From positions 6,572,001-6,636,000 of the forward strand of contig NC_062241.1 in assembly GCF_905475465.1 (NCBI RefSeq): a stretch of 64,000 nt of DNA, written 5' to 3'. The position numbers were made by a program, and so were the translations under genes. This DNA comes from Pieris napi. Lineage: Eukaryota > Arthropoda > Insecta > Lepidoptera > Pieridae. The notes beneath the pieces are model-generated. The model was not told the origin of the DNA and did no database searches. It was given only the letters and a program-made list of their open reading frames with translations. Shown here one piece after another: positions 45,091 through 57,189 of this stretch; within the stretch, counting starts at the first letter, position 1, and each line of letters starts with the position of its first letter.

Positions 45091-46402
45091 AAGGGTCTTC
45101 CAATAGGGACTTCCGAACTTTTACAGTTGATAGCGGCCATCTTGTTGAAGCTACATCTGTCAAATTGGCTGTCATTTATTCAGTCTGTTTTGACAAATCA
45201 CCATGGATGGATATAGCGTTCAACAACACGTGCAAATGATAAAATTGTTTTATCAAAATGGGTGTTCTGTTCGGGCAACGTTCCGCGCGCTTCGCCCATT
45301 TTACGGGCGCCATAATCGTCCTACCGAGAGGACTATTCGCAGTGTGGTGGATAAATTTGAGTCCACTGGTTCAGTAAACGATCAACCAACTCCCGTACGT
45401 CGACGAAACGCCACCTACCGCCATCTACCGAAAACATCGCCGCTGTCCGTGAGAGCATGCAGGAGAATCCGAGGCAGTCGATTTCGCGTCGCTCACAAGA
45501 ACTCGGCCTTTAACAGACCACAACTTGGCGAATTTTGCGTCGTGACTAGGGCCTGCACCCGTACAAAATTCAACTGACCCAGGAGCTGAAGGTAAACGAC
45601 CATAGACAAAGACTTGTCAATGGTCAAAGTGTTCGCTGAATGGGCTCTGGAGCAGTTGGCAACTGACCCTAATTTTCATCGAAAAATCATCTTCAGCGAT
45701 GAGGCCCATTTTTGGATGAATGGGTACGTGAACAAACAAAATTGTCGAATTTGGGCCGATACAAATCCACATGAGATCCAAGAGCGTCCAATGCATCCCG
45801 AAAAAGTCACTGTTTGGTGTGGATTTTGGGCTGGCGGCATCATCGGTCCATATTTCTTTGAAAACGACGTTGGCCAGGCCATCACCGTAAACGGAGAGTG
45901 CCATAGGTCGATGATTACCAACTTCTTGTGGCCTGAATTGGATGATATGGACACCAACGACATGTGGTTTCAACAGGACGGCGCTACGTGCCACACAGCT
46001 CATGCCACATTGGACATTCTGCATGAGCGGTTCGATGGCATGGTCATCTCACGTGGAGATGATGTGAACTGGCCACCGAGATCGTGCGATTTGACCCCAT
46101 TAGACTATTTCTTGTGGGGTTTTCTTAAGTCGCAAGTCTATGCGAATAAGCCACAAACCACAGCGGCCCTCAAAGCCAACATAACCCATGCCATCGGTCA
46201 AATTCAGCCTGATTCACCTCGCTCGTGGATCGCACCAGCGTCATGGAAAATTTGACATTTCGGATGCGCGCCACCCAGAGAAGCCGGGGCGGACATTTGA
46301 ACGATGTTTTATTCCACACATAATAAAAATTGTTGATGATATCTAACACAAATTTTGTTTTATTTAAATTTGAAGATAGGAAGCCCTTAATGAAAGACTC
46401 TT
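45091..46402 (+). mobile_element. full-length mariner-type element, inactive, D,D41D spacing
   Basis: Imperfect terminal inverted repeats of about 27 bp (left AAGGGTCTTCC then AATAGGGACTTCC; right, read inward, AAGAGTCTTTC then ATTAAGGGCTTCC) are flanked by TA at 45089-45090 and 46403-46404. At 1.31 kb with a single transposase gene, size and layout fit the Tc1/mariner superfamily. The divergence between the two ends and the frameshifts in the gene indicate an old insertion. Confidence 0.93.
45203..46323 (+). pseudogene. mariner-type transposase pseudogene
   Basis: The start codon ATGG lies in a good context at 45203. The N-terminal part has the helix-turn-helix region (QHVQMIKLFYQNGCSVRATF, then PTERTIRSVVDKF). 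After about codon 70 the frame shifts; the alternative frame carries ENPRQSISRRSQ and TTWRILRRD with an in-frame stop. The original frame resumes by 45614 and runs to about 46200, then shifts again so that the natural C-terminus (ending before TAA at 46321) is out of frame. Catalytic motifs remain: IIFSDEAHFW, WFQQDGATCH and TPLDYFLWG. Counting from the second Asp to the Asp of TPLDY gives 41 residues between, i.e. D,D41D, as described for rosa-type mariners rather than classic D,D34D. All three acidic residues are present, but the frame breaks make it inactive. Confidence 0.92.
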
Positions 46403-46404
46403 TA

Positions 46405-46965
46405 TTTATGCGTACAAATAAATGTAACTTGATCAATTCAATTGTGATTTCCATTTACCTCCTTTTCTATATCCATACAAAATACCTATCAAACAAATAA
46501 AATTTAAATTTTTTTTTTAAAAATGCAACCATCCCATCAATATTTTTTATGACGTTGTCACGTTCAACTATCGTTAGTAAACCGACTTTACAGACAACCG
46601 ATTTTTTTAAATTGATTATGGCAACAATACACGGAAATCGCAAATCATTCACCCAATATAATGGTTGAGAGATTATGATTAATTATGTTTTATCTATGCT
46701 CAAATATTTTTTGTTTTCTATTTTTGTAAAGGGAAACAGATGGTATGTTGAAATGAATGTGGTAATATTATTAATGTATTTTTATTGTATAATTATTTAA
46801 AAAGGTAGTTTTAATTTACACGTTTTAACGGCAAGGTCGTTTCTAGTCTACTGATTCGACCGTGAATTAACACGAGCATTCGATTCAGTCTTATCTTCCC
46901 ACAGATTTTTTTAACATATATTGTACCTGCTTTTCCAAAGTAAATTGTTTCAATTGCAATTACCG
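46405..46965. other. AT-rich non-coding stretch between two transposons
   Basis: Nothing recognised; the frame at 46467-46652 (-) has no familiar motif. Confidence 0.5.
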
Positions 46966-46968
46966 TAA

Positions 46969-47401
46969 GGGGCCATCCATAAAGTACGTCACACGAATTT
47001 TAGGACTTTTGAACCCCTCCCCCCCGTCCTTGTCACAGGTTGTCACATTTTTATAACCCCCTCCTGATGTGACGTCACACATTTTTAAAATTTATGCATG
47101 TATTTAAAAATAATCGTTGTAATAACAACTTTAACAATTCGCGTAAGGTTGATTTTGCAATAATTTATGCTTGTAACTTATAGAAAGAGACAGAAATAGT
47201 GTTTCGGGACACTTTCGAGCGTTACTTTTATTCGAGACTATGTATCTTGGGTTTTTTGTATATCAATGGTTTTAGTATTTAAAATTTTAACATGTGACGT
47301 CACAAAAGTATTGACCCCCCCATGCCCCTTGTCACACGATGTCACACTTCGGTGATAGCCTCCCTCCCCATTAACGTGTGACGTACTTTATGGATGGCCC
47401 C
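46969..47401. mobile_element. 433-bp PIF/Harbinger-like MITE (TAA duplication)
   Basis: Ends GGGGCCATCCATAAAGTACG / CGTACTTTATGGATGGCCCC are flanked by TAA (46966-46968 and 47402-47404). Inside both ends are similar C-rich blocks (CCCCTCCCCCCCGTCC; GACCCCCCCATGCCCC) with repeated GTCACA and TGACGTCACA motifs, so the inverted similarity extends about 120 bp from each end. No coding sequence. Confidence 0.92.
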
Positions 47402-47700
47402 TAATAGCAAAAAATGCGAATGAAATTCTACATACCCTTGTTAATCTGGTTGAAAGTTTTGTCTACATAATAAATTTATAATGTTACCTGATAATGAAAT
47501 CCGCGAGTAACATAACATGACCTCTATTAATAATATTTTATTTGTAAATTTTTTTTCGCGCATTCGACTTTATTCCTTTGGATTAAAGTATATTTAATAA
47601 ATAAAGATTTAATGCCTCGTATTGTTCCTCACCTACAGTGGGTTTAGTTCTAATCTTATTTGAAGAAATTATTTTTTATACTTGTAATTAATCATCTTTA

Positions 47701-48269
47701 GGCCAAGGCTACACGGGCGGTTCTCCCGCCGCGGAAAACCGCTTCTGAACCGCACTGGACACAATTTAATATGAAGTTGTATGCTGCATACTACACTGCG
47801 CGGTTTCCCGTCGCGGCTCACAGGCGGGAGAAATACGACCGCCGCATGCAGCGTCAAACCGCCGCTGATAACCGACGCTTAAAACTACACGGACGGTTTC
47901 CCGCTATCCCGCCGTCATTCTGCGCGGGACCTTGGCGCTCGCTCGTCGTTCGTGCGCTTGCGTGGCTAGTGTCGCGTCAAAATGTTCGATACGGAGCGTT
48001 TTATTGTAGAAATACGTACAAGATCGACCTGCTTTGTATGATGTGCAGTCGAAGGATTACGCCAATCCATTTAATTAATTATTAAATAATTAATTAATTT
48101 ATTTAATAATTATATTAATATGAGAGCTGCAAGCGCAGTTATCATTGGCGGATCCATGTTGAAATGAACAAAAGGCAGCGTTAAACCGCGTCCCGTGTAG
48201 TTTGATGGTCTGCGGCAGCTTTGTCGAGCGGTTTCCCGCGGCGGGAGAACCGCCCGTGTAGCCTTGCCC
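47701..48269 (+). mobile_element. 569-bp PIF/Harbinger-like element (TTA duplication) with coding remnant
   Basis: Ends GGCCAAGGCTACACGGGCGG and GGGCAAGGCTACACGGGCGG (right end read inward) continue inward as TTCTCCCGCCGCGG and are flanked by TTA (47698-47700, 48270-48272). It is strikingly GC-rich at both ends and contains further internal copies of the terminal motif (CTACACGGACGGTTTCCCGC near 47886). The centre turns abruptly AT-rich (TTAATTAATT repeats at 48078-48115). A short MADF-like coding remnant lies in the middle. The end sequence GGCCA.G..C.ACACGG is shared with the MITE at 30310, so the two families may be related. Frames at 47669-47857 and 47771-48085 are incidental. Confidence 0.9.
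47982..48078 (+). pseudogene. MADF-domain start, truncated and frameshifted
   Basis: ATG at 47982 opens with FDTERFIVEIRTR, which matches the start of MADF (Myb/SANT-like) DNA-binding domains, where F-x-x-x-x-F/L-I-x-x-V/I begins helix 1. A one-base shift near 48037 is followed in the next frame by YDVQSKDYANPFN, corresponding to the usual L-Y-D-x-x-x-x-x-Y segment. It stops at TAA in AT-rich sequence. PIF/Harbinger elements carry a second Myb/SANT-like gene besides the transposase, so this fits a deletion derivative of an autonomous element. A captured host MADF gene fragment is the alternative. Confidence 0.7.
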
Positions 48270-48272
48270 TTA

Positions 48273-50795
48273 AAGAAGTGACGACAGTTACGCGAATTAA
48301 TTCTACTTTTTATTAATTATTAATTATTTCGAGCTTTCACTAGTCTTTATAATCGCCGATTTTATGGTAGCATCAAGCCGGTTTTTATTGAAATATTATC
48401 GTAATTATGCTGAACATGAGTAATTATTAATTTTACGTTTATAGCTTGGGGAGGGGCAATGTATGATATTCCAGTGATAAAAGCTCCAATATTGTTTCTA
48501 TGACGTTACAGTTAGGTTTAGTATTATATGTACAAAGTATAAAGTATTATTACTGTGTTTTACTGAAGATAAACAAAATAGAGTTATTTGTTTAATGATT
48601 ATTTATGCGACATATGTACTTTATTCCTTATGAGAACAATTACTACAATACAAATAAAGGATAAAAAAGTATTTTAATAATCGGGCTCAGCACCGAGCTA
48701 AAATCTTGTAGTTGTAAAACCAAGTAATGTGTGTTTAATTTTACTTAAATTATTTACTTATATCATATTATAGTTAAATTCAATTTCACAAAAAATCCTA
48801 CTATCGATAAGTTCCATATTGTTTGTCATTACAGCATTAGCTCCCCCAATAGTGAATGTTTGTCCATCTGGTCGCGGCTCACATGATCGACAGATGCTGG
48901 TACAATGCCCCGTACATTTAACCTATAATTTGGATATCTCGAGCCAATTACAAGCCATTAAATTAAGGAAATAGTTTAATTGATTACTAGTTTTTCTCTG
49001 TTAAACATTGGTTTTGTTATTTGGTACTACTAGTTAGTTTTTTATTTATATGCATTTTAGGCTCCTTATGCAAAACCCGATATTTTGTTGGGCGTAACAT
49101 AGCGCTAGCCGCTCCTGAGTGTAAATTATTATTTTACGCAAAACCATATAAATACATATTCGACTAGTGTATAGCCAGGGTTTGAGCGCACTACCCCAGG
49201 GTATAGAATCGGACGTTAGACCTCTATGCTATGTATTTTCACTTAACTCTTAAAATTCACTTCCTGTTTGCACACAAATTACACGAGCGTACATTTGCAA
49301 ATAATGAATGAGTTAACCATAAACTTTCACGCATTATGTCACCTCAGTTTCGATGGTTTTGAGATATGACAATTCCATTATTAATTGGACTCATTTCATA
49401 TCCTGAACTGAGATGGCATCAGTGACAAATACAATGTCTCGTGTGACGTAAGCCTTATAGTTAAGTGCAAAAATCTAAACCGAGGTCGTTCGTTAGAAGC
49501 CCGGCTAAGCACCAATTGTTTTTTATGTGCGCAATTATTTCTTGCTCGTACTTCGAAAGGGATGGCGGTAGTAACTCCCAAATTTTTGAAAAACGTCGAG
49601 ATAGCTATTATTATTAGAGTTACAGAATGTCTTATACACAAAGAATACATGTGTCAGGCACAGTAGGAATCGCCACTGACTTGAATTATGTACATGATTA
49701 TTAAATACACGCAGAAGTGTGATCTATGTACTCATTATAAGTCCGGTAATTAATTATACAATTCTCTTATCTCACTAGCAAAGCTATTATAAAGCAAAAT
49801 TATTTCAAAACATTCAGACGCATTCGAAATTCAAATACATATTGGAGTTCTTTTCAGTTGTCTTTCAGCTCTATATGTACTATGCCAAAATCTATAGCAC
49901 TAACAGTATTTATATCTTGGTAATTTGAAAGTTTATGGCTTATGTTGTGAGTTTATCTTAGTAAAATATCATTATCAGTAGACAAACCGTACTAAATTCA
50001 ATAAAAGGAGTATAAATCTATCAATTCCTGAGAACAAACTGTCCGTGTTCATTAGTTCAGCGTGTGGGGCGGATGCAACTTAAATTTATATGGTGATGCT
50101 GGTCATAGATTAATTATACTATAGAGATAGAGGTCTTAAGCTTTGAAAAATCTTTTAATTATGATATCCATAATGGTCTTATTTTTTTAATGAACTGGAT
50201 AATTTAAGGGATTTTAATATAATGAGTAGCTATAGTTATATAAAAAATATGAAAAAACAAAAAAAAACAGTTGCATTGGTATTAGGTACTGCAAAGATTA
50301 TTATTTCTCATTAAAAAAAACAAAGTATAACTTACATGAAAACCTTCTAACATGTATCTAGGTACAATATTATGCGAAACTAGTTACTAACACTTGTACT
50401 AAAAACTTAAAAGTAGGTACTAATTGAAAAAAAAAGCTGTAACGGAATTAGATTTTTATACATTATGCAACCTCTGTTACGTACTGGTCTTTGTGTACAT
50501 TCAAAATATCACATTTCTGTTAAACTATTAGGGGATGTGGGCAAACAATCACGTGCTCTGGGGTTGTTATGACACTTGACTGGTGCTTAAGTTAACCCTT
50601 ATTAAATCTAAACTGGAAATTATGAATAACGCATATTAAATTATTTTTCTATTTAATATTGGGTATTGTTCGATTCAATTATTACATTTCGTCTCTTTCT
50701 GACACATTGTTTATACCGTGACGAAGCTGAGTACGTGAATTAAAACGGTGCGATTAGATTTAGTTGAATAAGGGAACTGACTTAGCTGGGCAACC
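48273..50795. other. non-coding stretch
   Basis: No gene or transposon ends recognised. The 84-codon minus frame at 49396-49650 lacks known motifs. Confidence 0.4.
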
Positions 50796-50950
50796 AATGT
50801 TGGCCTAGTGACTTTAGTATATGATTCTCATACCAGAAGTCTTAGGTCCGTTCCCCGGTTGTGCACCAATTGGCTTTCTGTCAATGTGCGCAAACTTGCT
50901 CGGACAGTGACGGAAAACATCGGAAGAAAACCGGCAAAGAGACAAAAATG
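50796..50950 (+). mobile_element. degenerate SINE copy
   Basis: It has the head AATGTTGGCCTAGTGACTTT, a decayed B box (AGGTCCGTTCCCCGG) and GTGCACCAATTGGCTTTCTG as in the copy at 6556, and breaks off after GGAAGAAAACCGGC. The 3' half is lost. About 130 bp further, at 51084-51103, a short inverted SINE head (AGCTAGGCCAACACTGGTCT) appears. Confidence 0.8.
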
Positions 50951-51103
50951 TTCCATATATTTCTTAGGTAATGAAAGATAACGATATTTGAATCTTAATT
51001 CAGTCGAAGTCCGAAGCTTAAGCTTATACGTGCGGAAATCCGCACATAAGAATAAAATACCACTTGTGATAGTCCCACGCGCAAGCTAGGCCAACACTGG
51101 TCT

Positions 51104-53984
51104 AAGAACGTGTATACGTTGTTTAAAAGTTCTTACGTACTTATACTGTCTACAGATTTAATTTAAGGTTAAATATTAGTAACTACGGAAGTTCAGTTTT
51201 GTTCTTGAACAATGAATTGCAGGAATAAACATGCAACCAAATTAGAACAATAAATATTAATAAAAATGAAGGAAGACTTATTGATGTATGTTTATTTGGT
51301 ACTCCTGGTTTGAATATAAATTTCGAAATATTTGATTTATGTAAAAAGTTTTTAAGTATATACACTGCTTTGTGTGAATAAAAAGTTTGCTTAAACTATG
51401 AAAGGCTATTTACTAAGGCATTTAATTAACACAAAAACGTGTGTTGCGTGATTGAATTTCAAATTTTTCGCTAAAAACTATAGCTTTTTTATTTGGCTTC
51501 TTTTGATGTGAGCTAACCCTTTGACTATCGCTTCGATCGCATAGGTTTTAAGGTTTCATGAAAACCCTAAAATATTTATGTCCTTGAAATGCGTTAAATG
51601 TACTTGGAGAAGACCAATTTCTTTGAAGTTTCCTTAAACTACAGACACACACAAAACCTCTTAATTAATATTATCCTGAACACATTTGCTATCTCTACTT
51701 TAAATACAGTTAATAAGTCCGAGATAAGTCGTTATGTTTCGATTATTTTGCCCATACTTTTACGCTTCACAATTTGTTACAAACCGTATAAATCAGAGTT
51801 CTATGTAATATATAGAATATAACAGGATCATCGCAGAATATAATGACGGCAAAAGTACAAAAAAATCACTATTATCTGATAAAAAAGGCATTTACTTTTT
51901 TTTAAAATATTATTATAAATAATAAATTACAATTATAACACGAATTTTGCTTAGGTACTAGAAATGCCTAAGTGTTTATTATCGCTGCAGAAACAGTAGG
52001 TATTAATGCGCAAAGTAAAACAGCAAAAAAAAAACTAAATAACTAAGCTAAATATAGTACAATTTCAGTGCATAGTGAACGCACACATATAAGAATTTTA
52101 TCCTGAAGTATTAAAACACAAGTCAGCGGTGACTAACCAAATATAATACCGGGAAACCAATGGACAATATCCATGTGCACATTAAAATGTTCTAGAAAAT
52201 TTGTCATGCACAAGCGTTAAAATTGTTCTTAATAATGGTTCCAGTAATGCTTTTGTTAAACTTATTTTGGCTTTGGGACATTTTGACTCAAAGGTTCTAA
52301 GCTAAAATTAAAAAGAATAATGTAAAAAATTGCACTTCATATGACAATAAAAATCTTGGAGTTTTAAGATTGCCTCGGTGCCTTACATAGGGAATCAAAA
52401 GTAGTAATAATAATACACTATTGTATTCATGAGGTATTAGTATAGGGCTCAAGGTAGAAATTCAAGTAGTTCCATAGACAATTTCGTCTAGAAAGTGTGC
52501 CGCGGTTATATTCTATGTTTTTCTAAACACAAGATCTTCACAAACGGCTCAAACAATTTACATCGATTAACCTACTCTATGTCGATGTTGCACGGCCCTA
52601 AATCATTTAAAATTTTGTTCCACGCTTGTTATTTGCCAACTTTCTCTTTTACTTAGACGTGACACTAACGATTATATTGCCATTATCTTGAATATCGTTA
52701 AAGAGATGAATTTCACTAGCCCAACGCAAATTGCCTTATTTTTAGATGTAAACATTCTTAGCTTTGAAGCTGCATTGTGTGCCATATTTAGCCGAGAATT
52801 CTACGTATACAGAGCAATAGAGACAAATTATTTTACAACCGCTAGTTTTGTTTTAAAAGGTTTAACATTTTCATCTATCCTTATTTTTTGCAACAATAAT
52901 ATGCCCATGTTTGTCAAATGATTCTACTACGAGTAATCTTAAATTCTAAAATTAAACTATAGCATTTGGAATTTCGGGTAGTGAAAGACTTATAACATCA
53001 CCAATAAAAAAGTGATTCATTAATTAATTTAATCAAATGTTTTAGCTGAAGATTTGTCAACTAGTTTTTTTGACATGATTAAAGCCGAATTTGCATTTCT
53101 GACATGATTTGACACTTTAATAAAATAAATTTAATAACTTTTTTTATTTATGTGTGTTGTGACAATCAATTTGAAGGAGTAAAATTATAGATAAACGTTA
53201 TAAAAAATTTATATATTCATGTTTTGATATTAAACATTCTCAAAGCTTATTTCTACAGCAAGTTTAATATCCGATGGTAATATTACATTCATAAGGCTTA
53301 AGTTACAATATATTCCCCAATAAAGTAAATATGATAAGCGTTATCAATGAACCGACTTAGATACAAGCTAAATATCGATCTGGATATGTTCAATGTTCAT
53401 CATTATACGTTCACATGAAATATTTAACATATCGACTCGTTTAGATTCATTAGGTATATCATTTCTTTCTTTCTATTTTAAAATTTTGTAATAAAAGACT
53501 CTATATCTAAATACATATATTTAGTTCAACTATATTGTTCAATTCATTGCTATGTTGCCTAAGTTTTTGTGGCCTAAGCTTATGTACTTAAATTTTTTTG
53601 CATTTCTTAAACTTTCCCAATATTGTTCTGAATTCTTACGTGGGCCGATGATTAAATAATTAAAAACAATGTAGCATCAGAAAGTTTGTGATTGGGATCA
53701 ACGTTCCGTAAAGTGATATATTACGATTGTAATGTATTATTGTGTTGTAATCTCACCATTAATCAATACATTTATCATGACTCTTCAATATTCGTTACGT
53801 GAGGTTCAGTCAAGGGTCAAATTGTCTCCGGTATACTTTGTACTAAAAGTTCATTACATTTTCTTATTTTTTATACAGCCAATCTCTGCTATTATCATTT
53901 ACCTGTTGTAATATCTCCTATAGACACACACTAAGCCAAAAGATTGCCATAGTAAAATAATGTTTTTACACGTTTATAATCGGT
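51104..53984. other. AT-rich non-coding stretch
   Basis: Nothing recognised; short frames at 51183-51365 (-), 51598-51822 (+) and 52688-52921 (+) are unsupported. Confidence 0.4.
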
Positions 53985-54165
53985 TGTTTTATAGAACAGA
54001 GGGCAAACTGGCAGAAGGCTACCTGATGTTAAGTGATATATTCAATAATTTCTGCCACCCATGGACATTCAATGCCAGAAGGTTTTCGAGTGCGTTGTCG
54101 GCCTTTTAAGAATTAGTATGCTCTTATCTTGAAGGATTCCAATTCGAATTTGTTTGATCTATATC
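53985..54165 (-). repeat. dispersed LINE-derived repeat, minus copy
   Basis: Blocks in order: TTTTATAGAACAGAGGGCAA, CTACCTGATGTTAAGTGATA, CCACCCATGGACATTCAATG, GCGTTGTCGGCCTTTTAAG and TATGCTCTTATCTTGAAGG, as in 31236-31425 with about a 15-bp insertion before the CCACCCATGG block. Confidence 0.7.
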
Positions 54166-57159
54166 TAATTATGACTTGATTTTTACTTACTTGCAGAGTT
54201 CTTTTATTTATCAATGTCACACTGTGTTAATCAGTTTCACCGATGTCATATTATATGCCCTTAATTAATAAATATGTGAAAGTTGCGGTATGAACATCGT
54301 AATCAGAGCGACGTGTGGCTTAAAGGGTTTTAAGGGCGTTAGGTCTTTGTAACACTAGGAAGTTAAGTGATCTACTTGATGAATACAGAATTAGAGCATG
54401 TTCTAATTATACAACTGACTGAATAGCGGGTAGCAACTTTTTATGATCTTCTCGATACATTGGTATAAATAATAACACTTTATTTACATCACAATAACAC
54501 AAAATTATTTAAAAAGGATTTAAATAGGTACTGCTTACATCAGCTTAATAATAAACTTAGGCCAAATTTGATGTCGCTTTCTGTCTATCTATACTATCCT
54601 TCCAACGTCTTTAGTCATATAAGTATACATTAATCATTATTTTGCTTTGTAGTTAGATATAATAAACATAGTTCCTACAAACGCACAGTAATGTACTTGG
54701 CCTTAATTCACGTACTAGATATTTTCTCATAGGTTTATTGACCGGTCATCAATTTTATCTCTTCGTTATCGCCTTCGGTTTTCTCATAAACTACCACTTG
54801 AAATTTAGAACGATGTTTAAATAATGAAGTGTGATACAAATTCTATTTGTGATTATTATGAACAGGCTTGATATATGTAGATCATTTGTTGTAGTAGGGT
54901 ATGATAGTTGCTCCACTCAAACAAGAAATGGAACTATAGGGTAATAAGGTCCTTTATACGACAAACGATTTGGTTTCAGATAGATTTTTATTGGTTGATA
55001 GATTTTTTTACTTCTTTGCTATGACTAAAAACTTTTCAATTTGGTTGATGGTTACTGTTGCTTAGTAATTAAATATCTTGATTGTTGTCACTTCCCTATG
55101 GGTACAATTAACAATACTCATATTGTTTTCAATTACAACGCCAGGGTCTCAGATATTAGTTAGGCTCAATTTAGTTTTAATTGTTAGAGTTGGTAGTATG
55201 TGTGTTACAAGCTTTGTTGTGACCTGTTTAAATTGCTTTGTGGGAGCTGCAAGCAGAATCTTAATAACAATTTCGGTGAGCGTCTCAATAATTATTCTAA
55301 TTCTAAATAACGTCATCCAATGCCACAAACATGAAATTGCATGGTACGAAAACAGTGTTGAAATCAGAATCGGAATAAATTAAATCATGTTTTTTGAAAG
55401 AAACTGTCAACTATGGTGTAAACGAGAAAACTTTTAAAATAATTAATACGTTTTGCGTAATAATATTCTTTTAAACTTAGGGTTATGTTCAGGAACGGGA
55501 GTTAGCGTTAAGCCTGGCTGCCGTCGGTGTAGGGACCTCAAATTGTATAGGCATCGCGCTTGGTTCAAATCGATTGAACAAGGTTTAATCCTACGAAACG
55601 TTTCATTAAATTTTAGTGGAACTAATACTAATGATACTACACGTTTGCCAAGTGTAATTGGTTGTAGTTTAAATAATCATCCTTCAATTTGCCCAAATGT
55701 CTTATGAAGAAAGCCTCAAAGTAACCATAAATATAATTTGCCTTCTTTATCAATAAGGAATATTGATTTAAATTAATTATTAATAATGTTGCTATCTTAA
55801 TAGGTCAATAGCATATGACTCACGTTCGCTGATCTCATCCTTATTATTGTAGACATTTAAATTATTATCTTAAATGCTTTTTGCTTCCCCCGAAAGCTGT
55901 GTATACGCTTTTAATTACACAATTATTAATAAACTAACGGACCCGACAGATGTCCTGTATACAGGACTTAAATAAAAAACATCTTATTGTAAATCTAAAC
56001 TATTCTCGCATCGACTCACTAAAGATATACTCACACAGTAACAGTCAATAAATAATATATTTGACAGCAAAATATTATATTAATGAATATGCTTATGTTT
56101 TTGTTATTTATTATATAATTATACATGTTTCGCATGATTTAAACCTTTCCTGAACTTCCACAAATATTTCAAGATCATTATTCACCAAATTGGTCCAGGC
56201 ATTCTCCAGCTTACCGAAACAAAAGAACAGCAATTAATAGTTAAAATGGTATTACATCAAGCTCACTTTTTACCAAGAATGTATACTACTAGTTCTCTTC
56301 ATACAATATAAAAAAGGAAATTCAGTTATAAACATGGTAAAACATTAATGGTTTTGAGAAATTATTATTACAGAACTACTTTATACCGAAACTAAAGATA
56401 CACTACAATGTTTGATTTAAATTGCTTGTAACATACAAAATAAATGGTATAATGAATATTACCTAACGTAGTTTAATGTACTATTAGGCAACGTTAACTA
56501 TCGTAACTTAACTTCAATAACAACCAAAACGTTTCAAAGGCATCACAATTCGCTCAAGGTAGCCTAATTGTTTGAACAGAAGGTAGTCGTGACTCTCAGT
56601 TTCCGGCTGCGAAGTGCATTAACAAATTCATACACCGTGAAGCGAGTGGAGATCGTATTAATACATAATTACTATATCCATGTCGCACTATAGATTTTTA
56701 TTTAATCATATTAAAACACATTATTCATGACAGAAATATTGATGTGACAAAATTAATATTATTATTATAGTCTTCACACTAGGGAGTTCCCACCCTTTGT
56801 GGGTAACTTAGATTACATTTATTCCGTGGTACTTGGTCCATGTTTAAAACAGTTTCTTTAAGAAAAAGTAGTCTTGTCTTGTTACATCTCATCAAACAAA
56901 AATCAGACCTTATGTATGCGCGAATGGGTGTGTGTGCGAATAATACACTCTATATTTGTGAGTGATGTTTCATGAGTTATTTTTCCTTTTAAACAGACTT
57001 CCGTACCTGAAGCACGTCGAAAGTTTTTGGATCTAGACTACGAATTAATCAATATACTATGTATGTTGTAGCTTAAGATAGCGTAAGCCTTGACTTATTA
57101 TGGTCCTTTCAAGAAACGAATATTTATGCGTAAAATTTGTATACAAATACAGATTTGCT
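54166..57159. other. non-coding stretch with two unsupported frames
   Basis: A 101-codon + frame at 55078-55383 is hydrophobic and lacks an ATG start; its complement is also partly open. A nearby frame at 55453-55707 (non-ATG start) contains CRRCRD, but no known domain. Neither is convincing. Confidence 0.35.
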
Positions 57160-57189
57160 AAATACTTATTTACTTTGTTTCAGGTAATT
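57160..57189 (+). other. candidate recursive splice (ratchet) site 4
   Basis: TTATTTACTTTGTTTCAG joins directly to GTAATTACT (junction 57183/57184). TGCTAAAT about 25 bases upstream is a possible branch point. The donor half (GTAATT) is weaker than at the other three sites. Confidence 0.45.

Noticed and set aside
45617..46024. minus-strand frames within the mariner-type element
   Set aside because: They are shadows of the transposase frame on the opposite strand.
47771..48085. 104-codon arginine-rich protein
   Set aside because: It is a read-through of the GC-rich end of a PIF/Harbinger-like element; the meaningful coding remnant is in another frame starting at 47982.
49150..49240. reverse-strand tRNA-like sequence
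   Set aside because: A GGTTTGAGC-type motif is present, but surrounding arms do not pair and there is no SINE body.
55078..55707. membrane-protein gene from two adjacent open frames
   Set aside because: Hydrophobic residues follow from T-rich codons; neither frame has a proper ATG start or known motif, and splice signals are absent.
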